Shown here one piece after another: positions 32,810 through 42,815 of a DNA stretch of 64,000 nt. Below the pieces are notes generated by a model, which saw only the letters and a program-made list of their open reading frames with translations, did not search any database and was not told where the DNA came from. Source of the stretch: Lachnospiraceae bacterium (GTDB taxonomy: Bacteria; Bacillota; Clostridia; Lachnospirales; Lachnospiraceae); assembly GCA_949383255.1 (NCBI GenBank), contig CASJPF010000004.1:62001-126000 (forward strand). Direction: 5' to 3'. Each line of letters opens with the position of its first letter. The stretch's first letter is position 1. Made by a program: the position numbers and the translations under genes.

Positions 32810-33660
32810 TGACAAGTAAGAAAAAAATTTCAAATGCAATTACTTATGTTGTGTTGGTATTGATTAGCATTATCTGGCTGTTCCCGTTTGTATGTCTAGT
32901 GCTGCAAAGTTTTCGTTCTTATAATGAAATGGGCGGCGGCATGGTTGATTATATCATTCCGAAAAAATTTTCATTGGATTCATACAAGTTCCTCTTTGAT
33001 CCGAGCAGCAATTTTATAAGCTGGTATAAAAATACACTGATTATCTCTGTTTTTGTGACAATTGGTCAGACGATCTTTGTGCTTTGTACGAGTTATGTAC
33101 TTTCGAGAATGCGCTTTAAAGGGCGCGAGCTTTTGATGAGATTCTGGCTAATCCTTGGAATGTTCCCGGGATTCTTAAGCATGATTTGTCTCTACTTCCT
33201 GTTAAAGCAGTTTGGACTGACACAGGAGGGGGCGGTTCCCGGATTAATTTTGATTAGCGTTGCAAGTTCTGGTATGGGATATTATATTTGTAAGGGTTTC
33301 TTCGACACACTTCCAAAAGCGTTGGATGAGGCGGCGAGAATTGATGGTGCAACAAGAGCACAGATTTTCTTTGGCATGATTATTCCGCTTGCAAAGCCAA
33401 TCATTATTTATCAGGCGTTAGTAGCATTTATGGGACCGTGGTGTGATTATGTGTTTGCTTCTTATGTGGCATCTGGTACGAGTGCTAGTTACAATGTTGC
33501 TGTAGGTCTGCAAAGATGGTTGTTTACAGGCGACTATCAGGGTTATTTTACAAGGTTCTGCGCCGGCGGCGTGTTGGTTGCAGTGCCAGTTACAATCTTG
33601 TTTATGTGCTTACAGAAGTACTATGTAGAAGGTGTGACTGGCGGTGCTGTAAAGGGTTAA
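32809..33660 (+). CDS. malG: Maltose ABC transporter permease MalG-like
   Basis: Binding-protein-dependent permease EAA loop LDEAARIDGATRAQIFFGMIIPLAKP. Confidence 0.92.
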   Translation: MTSKKKISNAITYVVLVLISIIWLFPFVCLVLQSFRSYNEMGGGMVDYIIPKKFSLDSYKFLFDPSSNFISWYKNTLIISVFVTIGQTIFVLCTSYVLSRMRFKGRELLMRFWLILGMFPGFLSMICLYFLLKQFGLTQEGAVPGLILISVASSGMGYYICKGFFDTLPKALDEAARIDGATRAQIFFGMIIPLAKPIIIYQALVAFMGPWCDYVFASYVASGTSASYNVAVGLQRWLFTGDYQGYFTRFCAGGVLVAVPVTILFMCLQKYYVEGVTGGAVKG

Positions 33661-33742
33661 GGCATATTTATGATGTTTCAATTGAAAGCTATCTGAAAAT
33701 ATGGTCTTGATAAAGAGAAAAAAGAAAATAAGTAGCGCGTTT

Positions 33743-33778
33743 GAACGACTCCTGTTATTATTATAACAGGAGTCGTTC
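33743..33778. other. Perfect 16-bp hairpin between malG and amylase gene (no T-tract)
   Basis: GAACGACTCCTGTTAT-TATT-ATAACAGGAGTCGTTC. Confidence 0.6.
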
Positions 33779-33823
33779 TGGAATATGCCTGCAATACAAG
33801 ATAATGAAATGGGAGGGATAGGT

Positions 33824-35551
33824 ATGCACAAAAAATTTGGAAAGCGTTTACTAAGTGTCACAATGTCAGCTCTGGTGGTATTGAATTTTTGTAGTTGTGG
33901 CAGCACAGAAGATGTGGTGGCACAGGAGATGGAGTCTGTTGTAGAAAATACTTCTGATTTGGAAACAGATGCCACAGAACCTGAGGAGGAAGAGGATACA
34001 GAGAGTACAGAAGAAGATATGGAAATTGTTGGTGCGATTCCATATGATTATGAACAGGAATTAAATATTATTGATGATAACTATAGAAATTATTATGAGA
34101 TTTTTGTTTATTCTTTCTATGACTCTGATGGAGATGGGATTGGAGACCTAAATGGAGTTACAGAGAAGCTAGATTATATTGAGGAGATGGGCTTTAATGG
34201 AATATGGTTGATGCCAATTATGCAATCCACAACATATCACAAATATGATGTGGTAGATTATTGCTCTATTGATGAAGAATATGGCACAATAGAAGACTTT
34301 GAGAATTTGGTGGATGAGTGCCATGAAAGAGGGATTCGTGTTGTGATTGATTTTGTTATTAATCATTCGTCGTCACAACATCAATGGTTTGTAGATGCGT
34401 GTGACTATTTGAGAGAACTTCCAGAAGGGCAGGAACCAGATTTGGATGAGTGCCCTTATGTGGATTATTATCACTTTATAGAGGAACAGGTTAGCGGAAC
34501 CTATTATCCTGTTAGCGGAACAAACTGGTATTATGAAGGTGAATTTTGGTCGGAGATGCCCGATTTTAACCTTGCAAGTGAGTCGCTTCGGGCAGAACTT
34601 GAAGAGATATCTAACTTTTGGCTTGATATGGGAGTAGATGGTTTCCGAATGGATGCTGCCTTGCATTTTGAGGAAAACGATACAGAGTTTAATACAGAAG
34701 CACTTGATTGGCTGTACAGTTATTGCACTGACCTGAATCCTGATTTTTATATGGTGTCAGAGGTGTGGGCAAACAAGGCAACCATTGCAGATTACTATGC
34801 GAGCGGAACACCGAGTATGTTTAATTTTGATGTAGCGGGCGCGGAAGGAAAGCTGATTAAAGCGGCGAGGGGGGCATATAAAGCAGCGAATTTTGTGGAA
34901 AGTATGGTTGAGTATCAGACAGATTATGCAGAACAGAATCCGGATTATATTGATGCACCGTTTATAGCCAATCATGATATGGCGCGTGTTGCCAATAATC
35001 TTATGAAAGATGCTAATGATATGAAAATGGCGTGTGGTCTATTAATGACAATGAATGGAAGTCCGTTTGTGTATTATGGTGAGGAGATTGGAATGTCAAG
35101 CTCTGGGACAAAAGATGAGAACAAACGTTTACCAATGATTTGGTCAGATGTAGATACTGCGGGTATGACAGATGGTCCTATGGATGCAGACAGAGATATT
35201 GTCAGTGCGTTTGCAGGTGTAGAACAGCAGCAAAAGGACCCCTATTCTATTCTAAACTATTATAAAAGGGCTGTACGTCTTAGAAATGAGAATCCTGAGA
35301 TTGCGCGGGGAGAAATTGAAATTATTGAGGAGTTGACTGAGGGAAATCAAGCAGTGATTACAAAGACTTATGAGGATAGCACAATTGCCATTGCATATAA
35401 TACATCGGATGAAGTGGTGGAAATAAATTTTGCGGACACTGTGCTTAGTGATATGGAAATCTGTGGATATTTGACTTTAAATGGGGAAGTGGTAGAGCTT
35501 GATACAGAAGTGTTGTCAATGCCTGCACAGTCTATTTGTATTCTAAAATAA
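33824..35551 (+). CDS. Alpha-amylase family (GH13) lipoprotein
   Basis: FVYSFYDSDGDGIGDLNGVTEKLDYIEEMGFNGIWLMPI, GVDGFRMDAALHF, FIANHDMARVANN; lipobox NFCSCGS. Confidence 0.93.
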   Translation: MHKKFGKRLLSVTMSALVVLNFCSCGSTEDVVAQEMESVVENTSDLETDATEPEEEEDTESTEEDMEIVGAIPYDYEQELNIIDDNYRNYYEIFVYSFYDSDGDGIGDLNGVTEKLDYIEEMGFNGIWLMPIMQSTTYHKYDVVDYCSIDEEYGTIEDFENLVDECHERGIRVVIDFVINHSSSQHQWFVDACDYLRELPEGQEPDLDECPYVDYYHFIEEQVSGTYYPVSGTNWYYEGEFWSEMPDFNLASESLRAELEEISNFWLDMGVDGFRMDAALHFEENDTEFNTEALDWLYSYCTDLNPDFYMVSEVWANKATIADYYASGTPSMFNFDVAGAEGKLIKAARGAYKAANFVESMVEYQTDYAEQNPDYIDAPFIANHDMARVANNLMKDANDMKMACGLLMTMNGSPFVYYGEEIGMSSSGTKDENKRLPMIWSDVDTAGMTDGPMDADRDIVSAFAGVEQQQKDPYSILNYYKRAVRLRNENPEIARGEIEIIEELTEGNQAVITKTYEDSTIAIAYNTSDEVVEINFADTVLSDMEICGYLTLNGEVVELDTEVLSMPAQSICILK

Positions 35552-35556
35552 AGAGC

Positions 35557-35592
35557 AAAAGGCGAAAAGTTTTTAACCTTTCGCCTTTTTTA
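35557..35592. terminator. Terminator after amylase
   Basis: AAAAGGCGAAAAG ... CTTTCGCCTTTTTT. Confidence 0.8.
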
Positions 35593-35703
35593 GCTGACTT
35601 GTGATTTTGCAATCTTGTATTTTTTATAAAAGTATATTATAGTATTTATGGAGTTGTTCTATTATAGATTCCAAAAGGCTATATATTGTGTATGGAGGAA
35701 GAA

Positions 35704-36315
35704 ATGAAGCTGTATTTGATACGCCACGGAGAGACAGAATGGAATGTAAAGAGACGTTTTCAGGGAAGATCGGATATTCCGTTGAATGAGGAAGGGCGTA
35801 GACTTGCCCGCATAACGGCACAAGCGCTTGTCGGGGTACCGTTTTCAAGAATATATACAAGTCCTTTAAAGAGGGCGTATGAGACAGCAATGATTATAAA
35901 GGGGGAACGGGATATTCCTGTAATTGAAGAGCCAAGAATTATTGAGATTAGTTTTGGAGAGTACGAAGGGCTTTGCTGTGGGAAGGACAATTATAATATT
36001 CCCGATCCTGCGTTTATGAATTTTTTTGACAAGCCAGAAGCATATCAGCCTCCAAAGGGCGCCGAGTCAATAATGGAATTAAAAGTAAGAACTGGTGATT
36101 TTTTGCAGGAAATTGTGCATAATAAGAGTATGCACAATGAAACAATATTGGTGTCAACACATGGAGCTGCTCTGCGTGGACTTTTGTCAAATATGCGTGG
36201 AATTGGCATTGAGGATTTCTGGAAGGGCGGTGTGCATAAAAACTGTGCAGTTACCATTGTGGAAGTAAATTATGGTCAGACACTAATAATAGAAGAGGGA
36301 AAAACATATTATTAG
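35704..36315 (+). CDS. Histidine phosphatase (phosphoglycerate mutase) family protein
   Basis: YLIRHGETEWNVKRRFQGRSDIPLNEEGR; VSTHGAALRGLLSN. Confidence 0.92.
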   Translation: MKLYLIRHGETEWNVKRRFQGRSDIPLNEEGRRLARITAQALVGVPFSRIYTSPLKRAYETAMIIKGERDIPVIEEPRIIEISFGEYEGLCCGKDNYNIPDPAFMNFFDKPEAYQPPKGAESIMELKVRTGDFLQEIVHNKSMHNETILVSTHGAALRGLLSNMRGIGIEDFWKGGVHKNCAVTIVEVNYGQTLIIEEGKTYY

Positions 36316-36343
36316 AAATAAAACGAAAGAAGGCGTCACAACT

Positions 36344-36643
36344 TTGGAAAATGAGTATAGTAAAGTAAAAGTAAACAATGAGATAGATTTCTGCTCTGTC
36401 ACAGATCCAGAGACAAAGACAATGCTGGAAAAGGCGTTTATGAAAGCGAGAGTTTCCTATTTTCTCAGATGGGAGAAGCCAAGTATTTTTTCTAAAATTT
36501 TTGGTGGAGGAAAGGTAAGAATTGTATTTTGCATTAATTCTGCACAGCTTGAGACGGCGGATAGAGTGCTGGAGACACTTGGAGAGATTAATGGAGAGAT
36601 AAAGATGCTGCGGACAAAATCCAATAATAAAATTGGGTTTTAA
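36344..36643 (+). CDS. Hypothetical protein
   Basis: TTG-started ORF, 99 aa, downstream of the phosphatase and upstream of a terminator. Confidence 0.6.
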   Translation: MENEYSKVKVNNEIDFCSVTDPETKTMLEKAFMKARVSYFLRWEKPSIFSKIFGGGKVRIVFCINSAQLETADRVLETLGEINGEIKMLRTKSNNKIGF

Positions 36644-36672
36644 AAAAGAAGTGGGAAGCTCACTTCTTTTTT
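36642..36672. terminator. Terminator
   Basis: AAAAAAGAAGTG-GGAAGCT-CACTTCTTTTTT. Confidence 0.8.
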
Positions 36673-36760
36673 ATGCGCAGATCCGTGCAGAGGAGGTAAG
36701 TTACTAACATGGTGCACAGGTCGCGCGGCGAGTAGGGGAAAAATTTTTCCCTACTCGATT
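36672..36760 (+). repeat. Dispersed intergenic element, copy D (only 3' hairpin well conserved)
   Basis: CGAGTAGGGGAAAAATTTTTCCCTACTCG at 36729-36757 followed by ATT, as in the other copies. Confidence 0.55.
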
Positions 36761-36789
36761 ACATACAGGCAACTAAAGAGAAAAAGGGT

Positions 36790-38289
36790 TTATTTGTTTG
36801 GATGAGAATTTTTCGGGAGAGTAGATTTTTCTTTGTCAGAGTAAAGCTGTTCAGAATGTGTTTCGTCAGGATAATCTTCCTCAAAATATTCTTCGTCAGG
36901 ATAATCTTCTCTATTGGAATAATTTTCATTGGAATATTCTTCTTCAAAATAATCTTCCTCAGAATATTCCTCATCAGAATAATTTTCATCGGGATAGTCT
37001 TCTTCATCAGAATAGTTTTCATCGGAATAATTTTCTTCAAAGTATTCTTCCTCAGAATATTCCTTATCAGGATTGTTTTCATCAGAGTACATTTTATTTG
37101 AATACTCCTTAGGGGGATAGATTTCTTCCGAATATTCTTCATTTGGATAGTCCTTGTTGAGATAGTTCTGTTCGGAATATGATTCGTCGGAATACTCCTC
37201 ATCAGAATATTGTTCGTCGCGATATTCGTCCTCATAATATTCCTCTTCATAGTATTCTTCGTCGGTATCATTTTCCTCATAATATTCCTCATTGAAATAT
37301 GGTTCTTCCTCGTAATACTCTTCATCTTCATCAATAGAATTGTTATCTTTCCGAAAGAAACTGTATACAGAGTAACAGATTAACGCTAATACTGCAAAGA
37401 TGGCGACTGCCAGTACAATGACCACAGGAGTGCCCAGTAAACTGCCGGAAATTTCTGAATTGTTTTCTTCTGTATCTTCCTCGGTCTGTGTGTCTGATGT
37501 CAAATCACTGCCCACATTGTCTGGCAAATCAACTTCATCATCAAGAATTGTGTTATCAGGTGAGGAAGGGGTTACTGTGACAGAAGCATTTGTGCCATTA
37601 AGTGGTGTGTCTGACAAAAATTCCGCAGAAACATATGCAGTATTGCCAGAATACTGAATTTGATACCAATTGTCTGTAGTTTTTCCAGTTACAGTAATTT
37701 CTTGACCATATTTTAGTGTACCTAGTTTTTTGTAGTCCTTGGAAGGTCCGCTGCGGACATTGAGTCCTGTCTGGGTTGCCGCATAGTACGTTCCGCTCAT
37801 AGGAGTCACAGAAAAACTGTTCTGGTTGGAAGAATTTTCAGAGGAAGCAGGAGGTTTTGCGGAGGGCGGCTCTGGCTGTGGTGTTATTGTTGTATCTGAT
37901 GAGGGTGGCTGTGGAGTCGGGTTTGGAACAGATTCTGTATTGGAAGCATCTGTGGAGGGTGTTCCAGTCGGTGTTTGGGATTCTTCGGGTTTCGGGAGAG
38001 TAGGGGACCCAACGGAAGGCGTGTCCGCGGGTGTATTTTCCGCGGGCTTACTCTCTACAGGGATATTTTCTGCGGGTGTGCTTTCCGCGGGGGGACTTTC
38101 CGAAGGGATATTTTCTGCGGGTGTGCTTTCTGTAGGCGTGCTCTCCACGGGGGGGTTCTGTGTAGGTGTGCTTTCAACAGGTGGAACATTGTTCTCAGCA
38201 GCTAAAACTGGTAGTGGCTTTACACAAAAAATCAGTGTTGCTGTGGTGTATAAAATTATTTTTTTGATTTTGAATAATCTTTTCTTCAC
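36790..38289 (-). CDS. Secreted/membrane SH3b-domain protein with Pro/Thr/Glu repeats, one TM helix and a Tyr/Glu/Asp-rich repetitive tail
   Basis: Signal peptide; ESTPAENIP-type repeats; SH3b YYAATQTGLNVRSGPSKDYKKLGTLKYGQEITVTGKTTDNWYQIQY; TM VVIVLAVAIFAVLALICYSVYSF; EEYSEE-type repeats. Confidence 0.85.
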   Translation of the reverse strand: MKKRLFKIKKIILYTTATLIFCVKPLPVLAAENNVPPVESTPTQNPPVESTPTESTPAENIPSESPPAESTPAENIPVESKPAENTPADTPSVGSPTLPKPEESQTPTGTPSTDASNTESVPNPTPQPPSSDTTITPQPEPPSAKPPASSENSSNQNSFSVTPMSGTYYAATQTGLNVRSGPSKDYKKLGTLKYGQEITVTGKTTDNWYQIQYSGNTAYVSAEFLSDTPLNGTNASVTVTPSSPDNTILDDEVDLPDNVGSDLTSDTQTEEDTEENNSEISGSLLGTPVVIVLAVAIFAVLALICYSVYSFFRKDNNSIDEDEEYYEEEPYFNEEYYEENDTDEEYYEEEYYEDEYRDEQYSDEEYSDESYSEQNYLNKDYPNEEYSEEIYPPKEYSNKMYSDENNPDKEYSEEEYFEENYSDENYSDEEDYPDENYSDEEYSEEDYFEEEYSNENYSNREDYPDEEYFEEDYPDETHSEQLYSDKEKSTLPKNSHPNK

Positions 38290-38424
38290 AAAAGGAATCC
38301 TCCTTGTACTTTTGCAGGGAACTGTATTAGAAACAAACAGTTCCCAATAATTTTTATTTATAACATAGTTTATAGTATATCATGCCCGAAGAAAAGATTA
38401 TATATAAAAATTAAAAAAAATTTA

Positions 38425-38456
38425 TTGACAATTTGCGATAGATTTACTACTATAAT
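38425..38456 (+). promoter_or_regulatory. Probable promoter of valS
   Basis: TTGACA at 38425-38430; TACTAT (38447-38452, 16-nt spacer) or TATAAT (38451-38456, 20-nt spacer) as -10. Confidence 0.5.
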
Positions 38457-38481
38457 AAAATATGAATATTCTCGAAAAGGA

Positions 38482-38557
38482 AGACCAAAGAGGTGTCTCC
38501 ATCGGTATTGATTCGCCTTTTGTTGCAGAAGAAATGGTCTGCAGGAAAGGTTTTTTT
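38482..38557 (+). promoter_or_regulatory. Putative transcription attenuator in the valS leader
   Basis: Terminator-like hairpin CCTTTTGTTGCAGA/TCTGCAGGAAAGG + TTTTTTT between promoter and RBS; upstream AGACC can pair locally or with GGTCT in the terminator arm. Confidence 0.45.
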
Positions 38558-38578
38558 GTGTATAGAAAGGAGTAGAAT

Positions 38579-41233
38579 ATGGGTAGAGAGTTGGCAAAGA
38601 CTTATGACCCACATGGTCTAGAGGACAAGATTTATCAGAGGTGGATGGAGCGAAAATATTTTCATGCAGAGGTTGACAGAAGCAAAAAACCATTTACCAT
38701 TGTGATTCCACCTCCCAATATTACAGGACAGCTTCATATGGGACATGCACTTGACAATACAATGCAAGATATTTTGATTCGATTTCGGCGCATGCAGGGA
38801 TACAATACACTCTGGCAGCCGGGAACGGACCATGCCAGTATTGCTACAGAAGTCAAGATTATAGAGAAGCTGAAAGAGGAAGGCATAGATAAGCACGATT
38901 TGGGAAGAGAAAAATTTCTTGAGCGTGCTTGGGATTGGAAAAAAGAGTATGGCGGTCGGATTATTAGCCAGTTAAAGAAATTAGGTTCTTCGTGTGATTG
39001 GGATCGGGAACGCTTTACTATGGACGAGGGCTGTAACAAAGCCGTGACAGAAGTGTTCTGCAAGATGCATGAAAAAGGATATATCTATAAGGGTGCAAGA
39101 ATGATTAACTGGTGTCCAGTTTGCAATACTTCTATCTCAGATGCTGAGGTTGAGTACGAAGAGCAAGCAGGGCATTTGTGGCATATAAAATATCCAGTTT
39201 TAAAAGAAGATGGCACAGAATCCGGAGAGTATTTAACGTTTGCGACAACACGGCCTGAGACAATGTTGGGAGATACTGCGGTGGCGATTCATCCAGAGGA
39301 TAAGCGATATGCGCATCTGCGTGGAAAGAAGCTGATGCTTCCTTTGATGAACCGTGAGATTCCGGTGGTGGAAGATACGTATGTTGATATGGAGTTTGGG
39401 ACAGGTGTGGTAAAAATTACGCCAGCACATGATCCAAATGATTTTGAGGTTGGAAAGCGGCATAACCTGCCAATTGTCAATATTATGAATGATAATGCGA
39501 CCATTAATGAAAATGGTGGCAAATATGCGGGTATGGATCGCTATGAGGCGAGAAAGGCTATTGTCGCGGAACTTGACGCGATGGGGCTTCTTGTAAAAGT
39601 AGAGGATTACAGCCATAATGTAGGGACACATGACCGCTGTAAGACAACGATTGAGCCTCTTGTAAAACAACAGTGGTTTGTCAGAATGAGTGAATTGATT
39701 CAGCCGGCAGTGGAAGCAGTAAAGAACGGTGCAATTAAATTGATTCCAGAACGTATGGAAAAGACCTACTATAATTGGACGGATAATATTAAGGACTGGT
39801 GCATTTCCAGACAGCTTTGGTGGGGGCATCGGATTCCGGCCTACTATTGTGATGCATGTGGAGAGATTGTTGTTGCAAAAGAGATGCCTGAAGTTTGTCC
39901 AAAGTGTGGTGGCAAACATTTTACACAGGACCCAGACACGCTCGACACATGGTTTTCCTCTGCACTCTGGCCATTTTCAACGCTTGGATGGCCTGACAAA
40001 ACAGAAGCGTTAGATTATTTTTATCCAACAGATGTACTTGTGACAGGGTATGATATTATCTTTTTCTGGGTAATTCGCATGATTTTCTCGGGGTATGAAC
40101 ATATGGGAACAAAGCCATTCCATACTGTGTTGTTTCATGGGTTGGTGCGTGACGCGCAAGGGCGAAAGATGTCAAAATCTTTAGGAAATGGTATTGACCC
40201 ACTTGAAGTTATTGAGCAGTATGGTGCGGATGCACTGCGGATGACTTTAATTACAGGAAATGCGCCTGGAAATGATATGCGCTTTTATTATGAGCGCGTG
40301 GAGGCAAATCGAAACTTTGCAAATAAAATTTGGAATGCATCGCGCTTTATTATGATGAATATGGAAGGCAAGACCGTGACAGATGCTTCTGACTCTTTAG
40401 AGCCAGCGGACCGTTGGATTTTATCTAAACTGAACAGCCTTGTGAAAGAGGTTACTGACAATATGGAGAGTTTTGAACTAGGGATTGCTGTTCAGAAGAT
40501 TTATGATTTTATTTGGGATGAGTTCTGTGACTGGTATATTGAGATGGTTAAGCCAAGACTCTATAATTCCGATAATATGTGTTCGCAAAATGCGGTGCTG
40601 TGGACATTAAAGACAGTGTTGATTGATGCATTGAAACTTTTGCATCCATATATGCCATTTATCACAGAGGAAATTTTCTGTACACTTCAGTCCGAGGAAG
40701 AGTCCATTATGGTATCAAAGTGGCCAGAGTATACAGAAACACGCAGCTTTAAAAAGGATGAAAAAGAGATTGAGATTATCAAAGAGGCAGTGCGCGGCAT
40801 TAGAAATGTGCGCACAAAGATGAATGTGGCGCCTTCAAAGAAGGCACATGTTTTTGTTGTCTCTGACAAGGCGGAAATTAGGGAGACTTTTACAGAAGGA
40901 AAACTGTTCTTTGCGTCACTTGCTTACGCGTCTGATGTACAGATTCAAGATAACAAAAATGGAATTGCAGAGGATGCAGTTTCTGTTGTGATTGCCAATG
41001 CTAACATTTATATTCCTTTTGCGGAACTGGTTGATATCACACAGGAGATCGCGCGCTTAGAAAAGGAAGAGAAACGATTGGAAGGTGAGCTTGCACGCGT
41101 GAATGGGATGTTGAACAATGAAAGATTTATGTCAAAGGCGCCGGAGGCAAAGATTGCCGAGGAAAGGGAAAAATTGGCAAAATATGTACAAATGAAGGAA
41201 CAAGTCACAGAACGGCTTGCGCAATTGAGGTAA
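38579..41233 (+). CDS. valS: Valyl-tRNA synthetase
   Basis: [15 protein letters not shown] (HIGH variant), [12 protein letters not shown]. Confidence 0.97.
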   Translation: MGRELAKTYDPHGLEDKIYQRWMERKYFHAEVDRSKKPFTIVIPPPNITGQLHMGHALDNTMQDILIRFRRMQGYNTLWQPGTDHASIATEVKIIEKLKEEGIDKHDLGREKFLERAWDWKKEYGGRIISQLKKLGSSCDWDRERFTMDEGCNKAVTEVFCKMHEKGYIYKGARMINWCPVCNTSISDAEVEYEEQAGHLWHIKYPVLKEDGTESGEYLTFATTRPETMLGDTAVAIHPEDKRYAHLRGKKLMLPLMNREIPVVEDTYVDMEFGTGVVKITPAHDPNDFEVGKRHNLPIVNIMNDNATINENGGKYAGMDRYEARKAIVAELDAMGLLVKVEDYSHNVGTHDRCKTTIEPLVKQQWFVRMSELIQPAVEAVKNGAIKLIPERMEKTYYNWTDNIKDWCISRQLWWGHRIPAYYCDACGEIVVAKEMPEVCPKCGGKHFTQDPDTLDTWFSSALWPFSTLGWPDKTEALDYFYPTDVLVTGYDIIFFWVIRMIFSGYEHMGTKPFHTVLFHGLVRDAQGRKMSKSLGNGIDPLEVIEQYGADALRMTLITGNAPGNDMRFYYERVEANRNFANKIWNASRFIMMNMEGKTVTDASDSLEPADRWILSKLNSLVKEVTDNMESFELGIAVQKIYDFIWDEFCDWYIEMVKPRLYNSDNMCSQNAVLWTLKTVLIDALKLLHPYMPFITEEIFCTLQSEEESIMVSKWPEYTETRSFKKDEKEIEIIKEAVRGIRNVRTKMNVAPSKKAHVFVVSDKAEIRETFTEGKLFFASLAYASDVQIQDNKNGIAEDAVSVVIANANIYIPFAELVDITQEIARLEKEEKRLEGELARVNGMLNNERFMSKAPEAKIAEEREKLAKYVQMKEQVTERLAQLR

Positions 41234-41289
41234 ATCGTGTTACAATAAAGACATAAGAGGGCGATTTATGCCTTCTCGGAGGTGAGCAG

Positions 41290-42675
41290 ATGGTTAATGT
41301 CAAATCTTATGTCAGAATAGCAGACGATAAAACGGAAGCGTGGCTTTACTTGTGCGCGCCCGAAGAAGGCACAAGGTACGAAAAGCCAGAGATTATACGA
41401 TACCTTCAGCTAAACGGGGTGGTTGCGGGTATCAATGAGTCACATGTAGCGGCAATGTGTAAGAAACAGATTTATGAGCGTGAAGTAAAGATAGCATCCA
41501 GTGAAAAAGGAGATCCAGGAAGCGCAGGGCGGTTTGAATTTTTCTTTAACACAGAAAAACCAAAGCCAGAAATCCGAAAAGATGGCACAGTAGATTACAG
41601 GAGTATGTCTCTTGTGCAGAATGCGGAGGAGGGACAGTTACTTGCTGTGTACCATCCTGCGATTCAGGGAACTGCTGGAAGAGATGTCACTGGCGCTATG
41701 GAAAAGGCAAATACATACAAGGAACTTCGACCACTTACCGGAAAGGGAATCAGCAATGAGGAAGATCCAAATAAATACTACGCAGCCAAAGCTGGTAAAA
41801 TTGAGTATGACGGTGATAATAAGCTGTCTGTGGTAGAAGTATATGAAGTTCAGGGTGGATGCGACTACGCGAACAATGCGCTGGTCGATTTTAATGGAGA
41901 TGTAATTATCCATGGAAATGTGGAGGCCGGAGTTACAATTCATGCTGGAAAAAGTCTTACTGTTGACGGCGTAGTTGAGTCGGCAAACATAACGGCGGGG
42001 GGCACCGTCTGCCTGAAACGCGGTATGCAGGGGGCAGGAAAAGGTGCGATTATTGCAGGCGGAGATATCTTTACAGAATTTATCGAATATGCGAATGTCA
42101 GTGCGGGCGGAAGCGTTCAGTCGAATGTTATTCTAAATTCAAAGGTTACTGCTGGAGATCAGATTACACTTACAGGTAAGAAAGGACTGATTGCCGGTGG
42201 ATATGTGCATGCAATGATGGGCGTGAGCTGTCAGAATGCAGGCAATATGTCAGAGATTAAGACGGGAATCCATGTAGGTGTAATGCCAGAGATTATGGAG
42301 AAGCGTATTGAGGTGAATGAACAGTACAATAAGCTCAATCAGGAATTGGATGAAGTGGCAGCAGGAATGGCAAAAATTTTACGTGTCAGACAACAGACAG
42401 GAGAGCTTAATGAACAGCTTCAAGCACATCTCAATGACCTTAAAGTTAGAAAAAATCAGATTTATGTGAAGTGCATGACAGCGAAGCGGCAGGCTGACGA
42501 ACTAGAGAATACGATACTGAAATCAAGAGAGGCCAAGATTAAAATTAGTGGAAATATTTATAAGGGTACTGTTATCAGTATTGATGATAATCGAATGGTC
42601 ATTAATCGTGACACAAGCTTTATGGAGTATTCTGCGCAGAATGGTGTGATTGTCGGGACGGTGGTCGTTATCTAA
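41290..42675 (+). CDS. FapA (DUF342) family protein
   Basis: GRDVTGAMEKANTYKELRPLTGKGIS..., beta-helix DFNGDVIIHGNVEAGVTIHAGKSLTVDGVVESANITAGG. Confidence 0.88.
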   Translation: MVNVKSYVRIADDKTEAWLYLCAPEEGTRYEKPEIIRYLQLNGVVAGINESHVAAMCKKQIYEREVKIASSEKGDPGSAGRFEFFFNTEKPKPEIRKDGTVDYRSMSLVQNAEEGQLLAVYHPAIQGTAGRDVTGAMEKANTYKELRPLTGKGISNEEDPNKYYAAKAGKIEYDGDNKLSVVEVYEVQGGCDYANNALVDFNGDVIIHGNVEAGVTIHAGKSLTVDGVVESANITAGGTVCLKRGMQGAGKGAIIAGGDIFTEFIEYANVSAGGSVQSNVILNSKVTAGDQITLTGKKGLIAGGYVHAMMGVSCQNAGNMSEIKTGIHVGVMPEIMEKRIEVNEQYNKLNQELDEVAAGMAKILRVRQQTGELNEQLQAHLNDLKVRKNQIYVKCMTAKRQADELENTILKSREAKIKISGNIYKGTVISIDDNRMVINRDTSFMEYSAQNGVIVGTVVVI

Positions 42676-42815
42676 AAACAATATGGTACAATCCAATCCA
42701 CTACAGGATTCCGCTATAAAAGGGTTCGCGTTTCGAGGCGAGCCTTTTTTGTGCACATGGGTACTCAAAGAAAGATTGTTAGCGAATTGGCAAACGTGTG
42801 ATCAGAGGAAAAACG

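Noticed and set aside
36802-37334. CRISPR-like or tandem DNA repeats (gaatattcttcctc...)
   Set aside because: The repetition follows the reading frame of the Tyr/Glu-rich tail of the 36790-38289 protein, with degenerate units and no spacer/repeat regularity.
36759-37334. 191-aa minus-strand ORF (MMKMKSITRKNH...) and plus-strand ORFs 36802-37112
   Set aside because: Low-complexity alternative-frame shadows of the acidic repeat tail.
36790-38289. SH3b protein as a cell-wall amidase
   Set aside because: No catalytic amidase/NlpC/P60 domain is present; only SH3b, Pro/Thr-rich repeats, a TM helix and the acidic tail.
38460-38578. T-box riboswitch upstream of valS
   Set aside because: No GGTGGNACCGCG T-box sequence or typical Stem I features; only a short terminator-containing leader is visible.
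39233-39919. 228-aa minus-strand ORF
   Set aside because: Antisense shadow inside valS; no RBS or recognisable domain.
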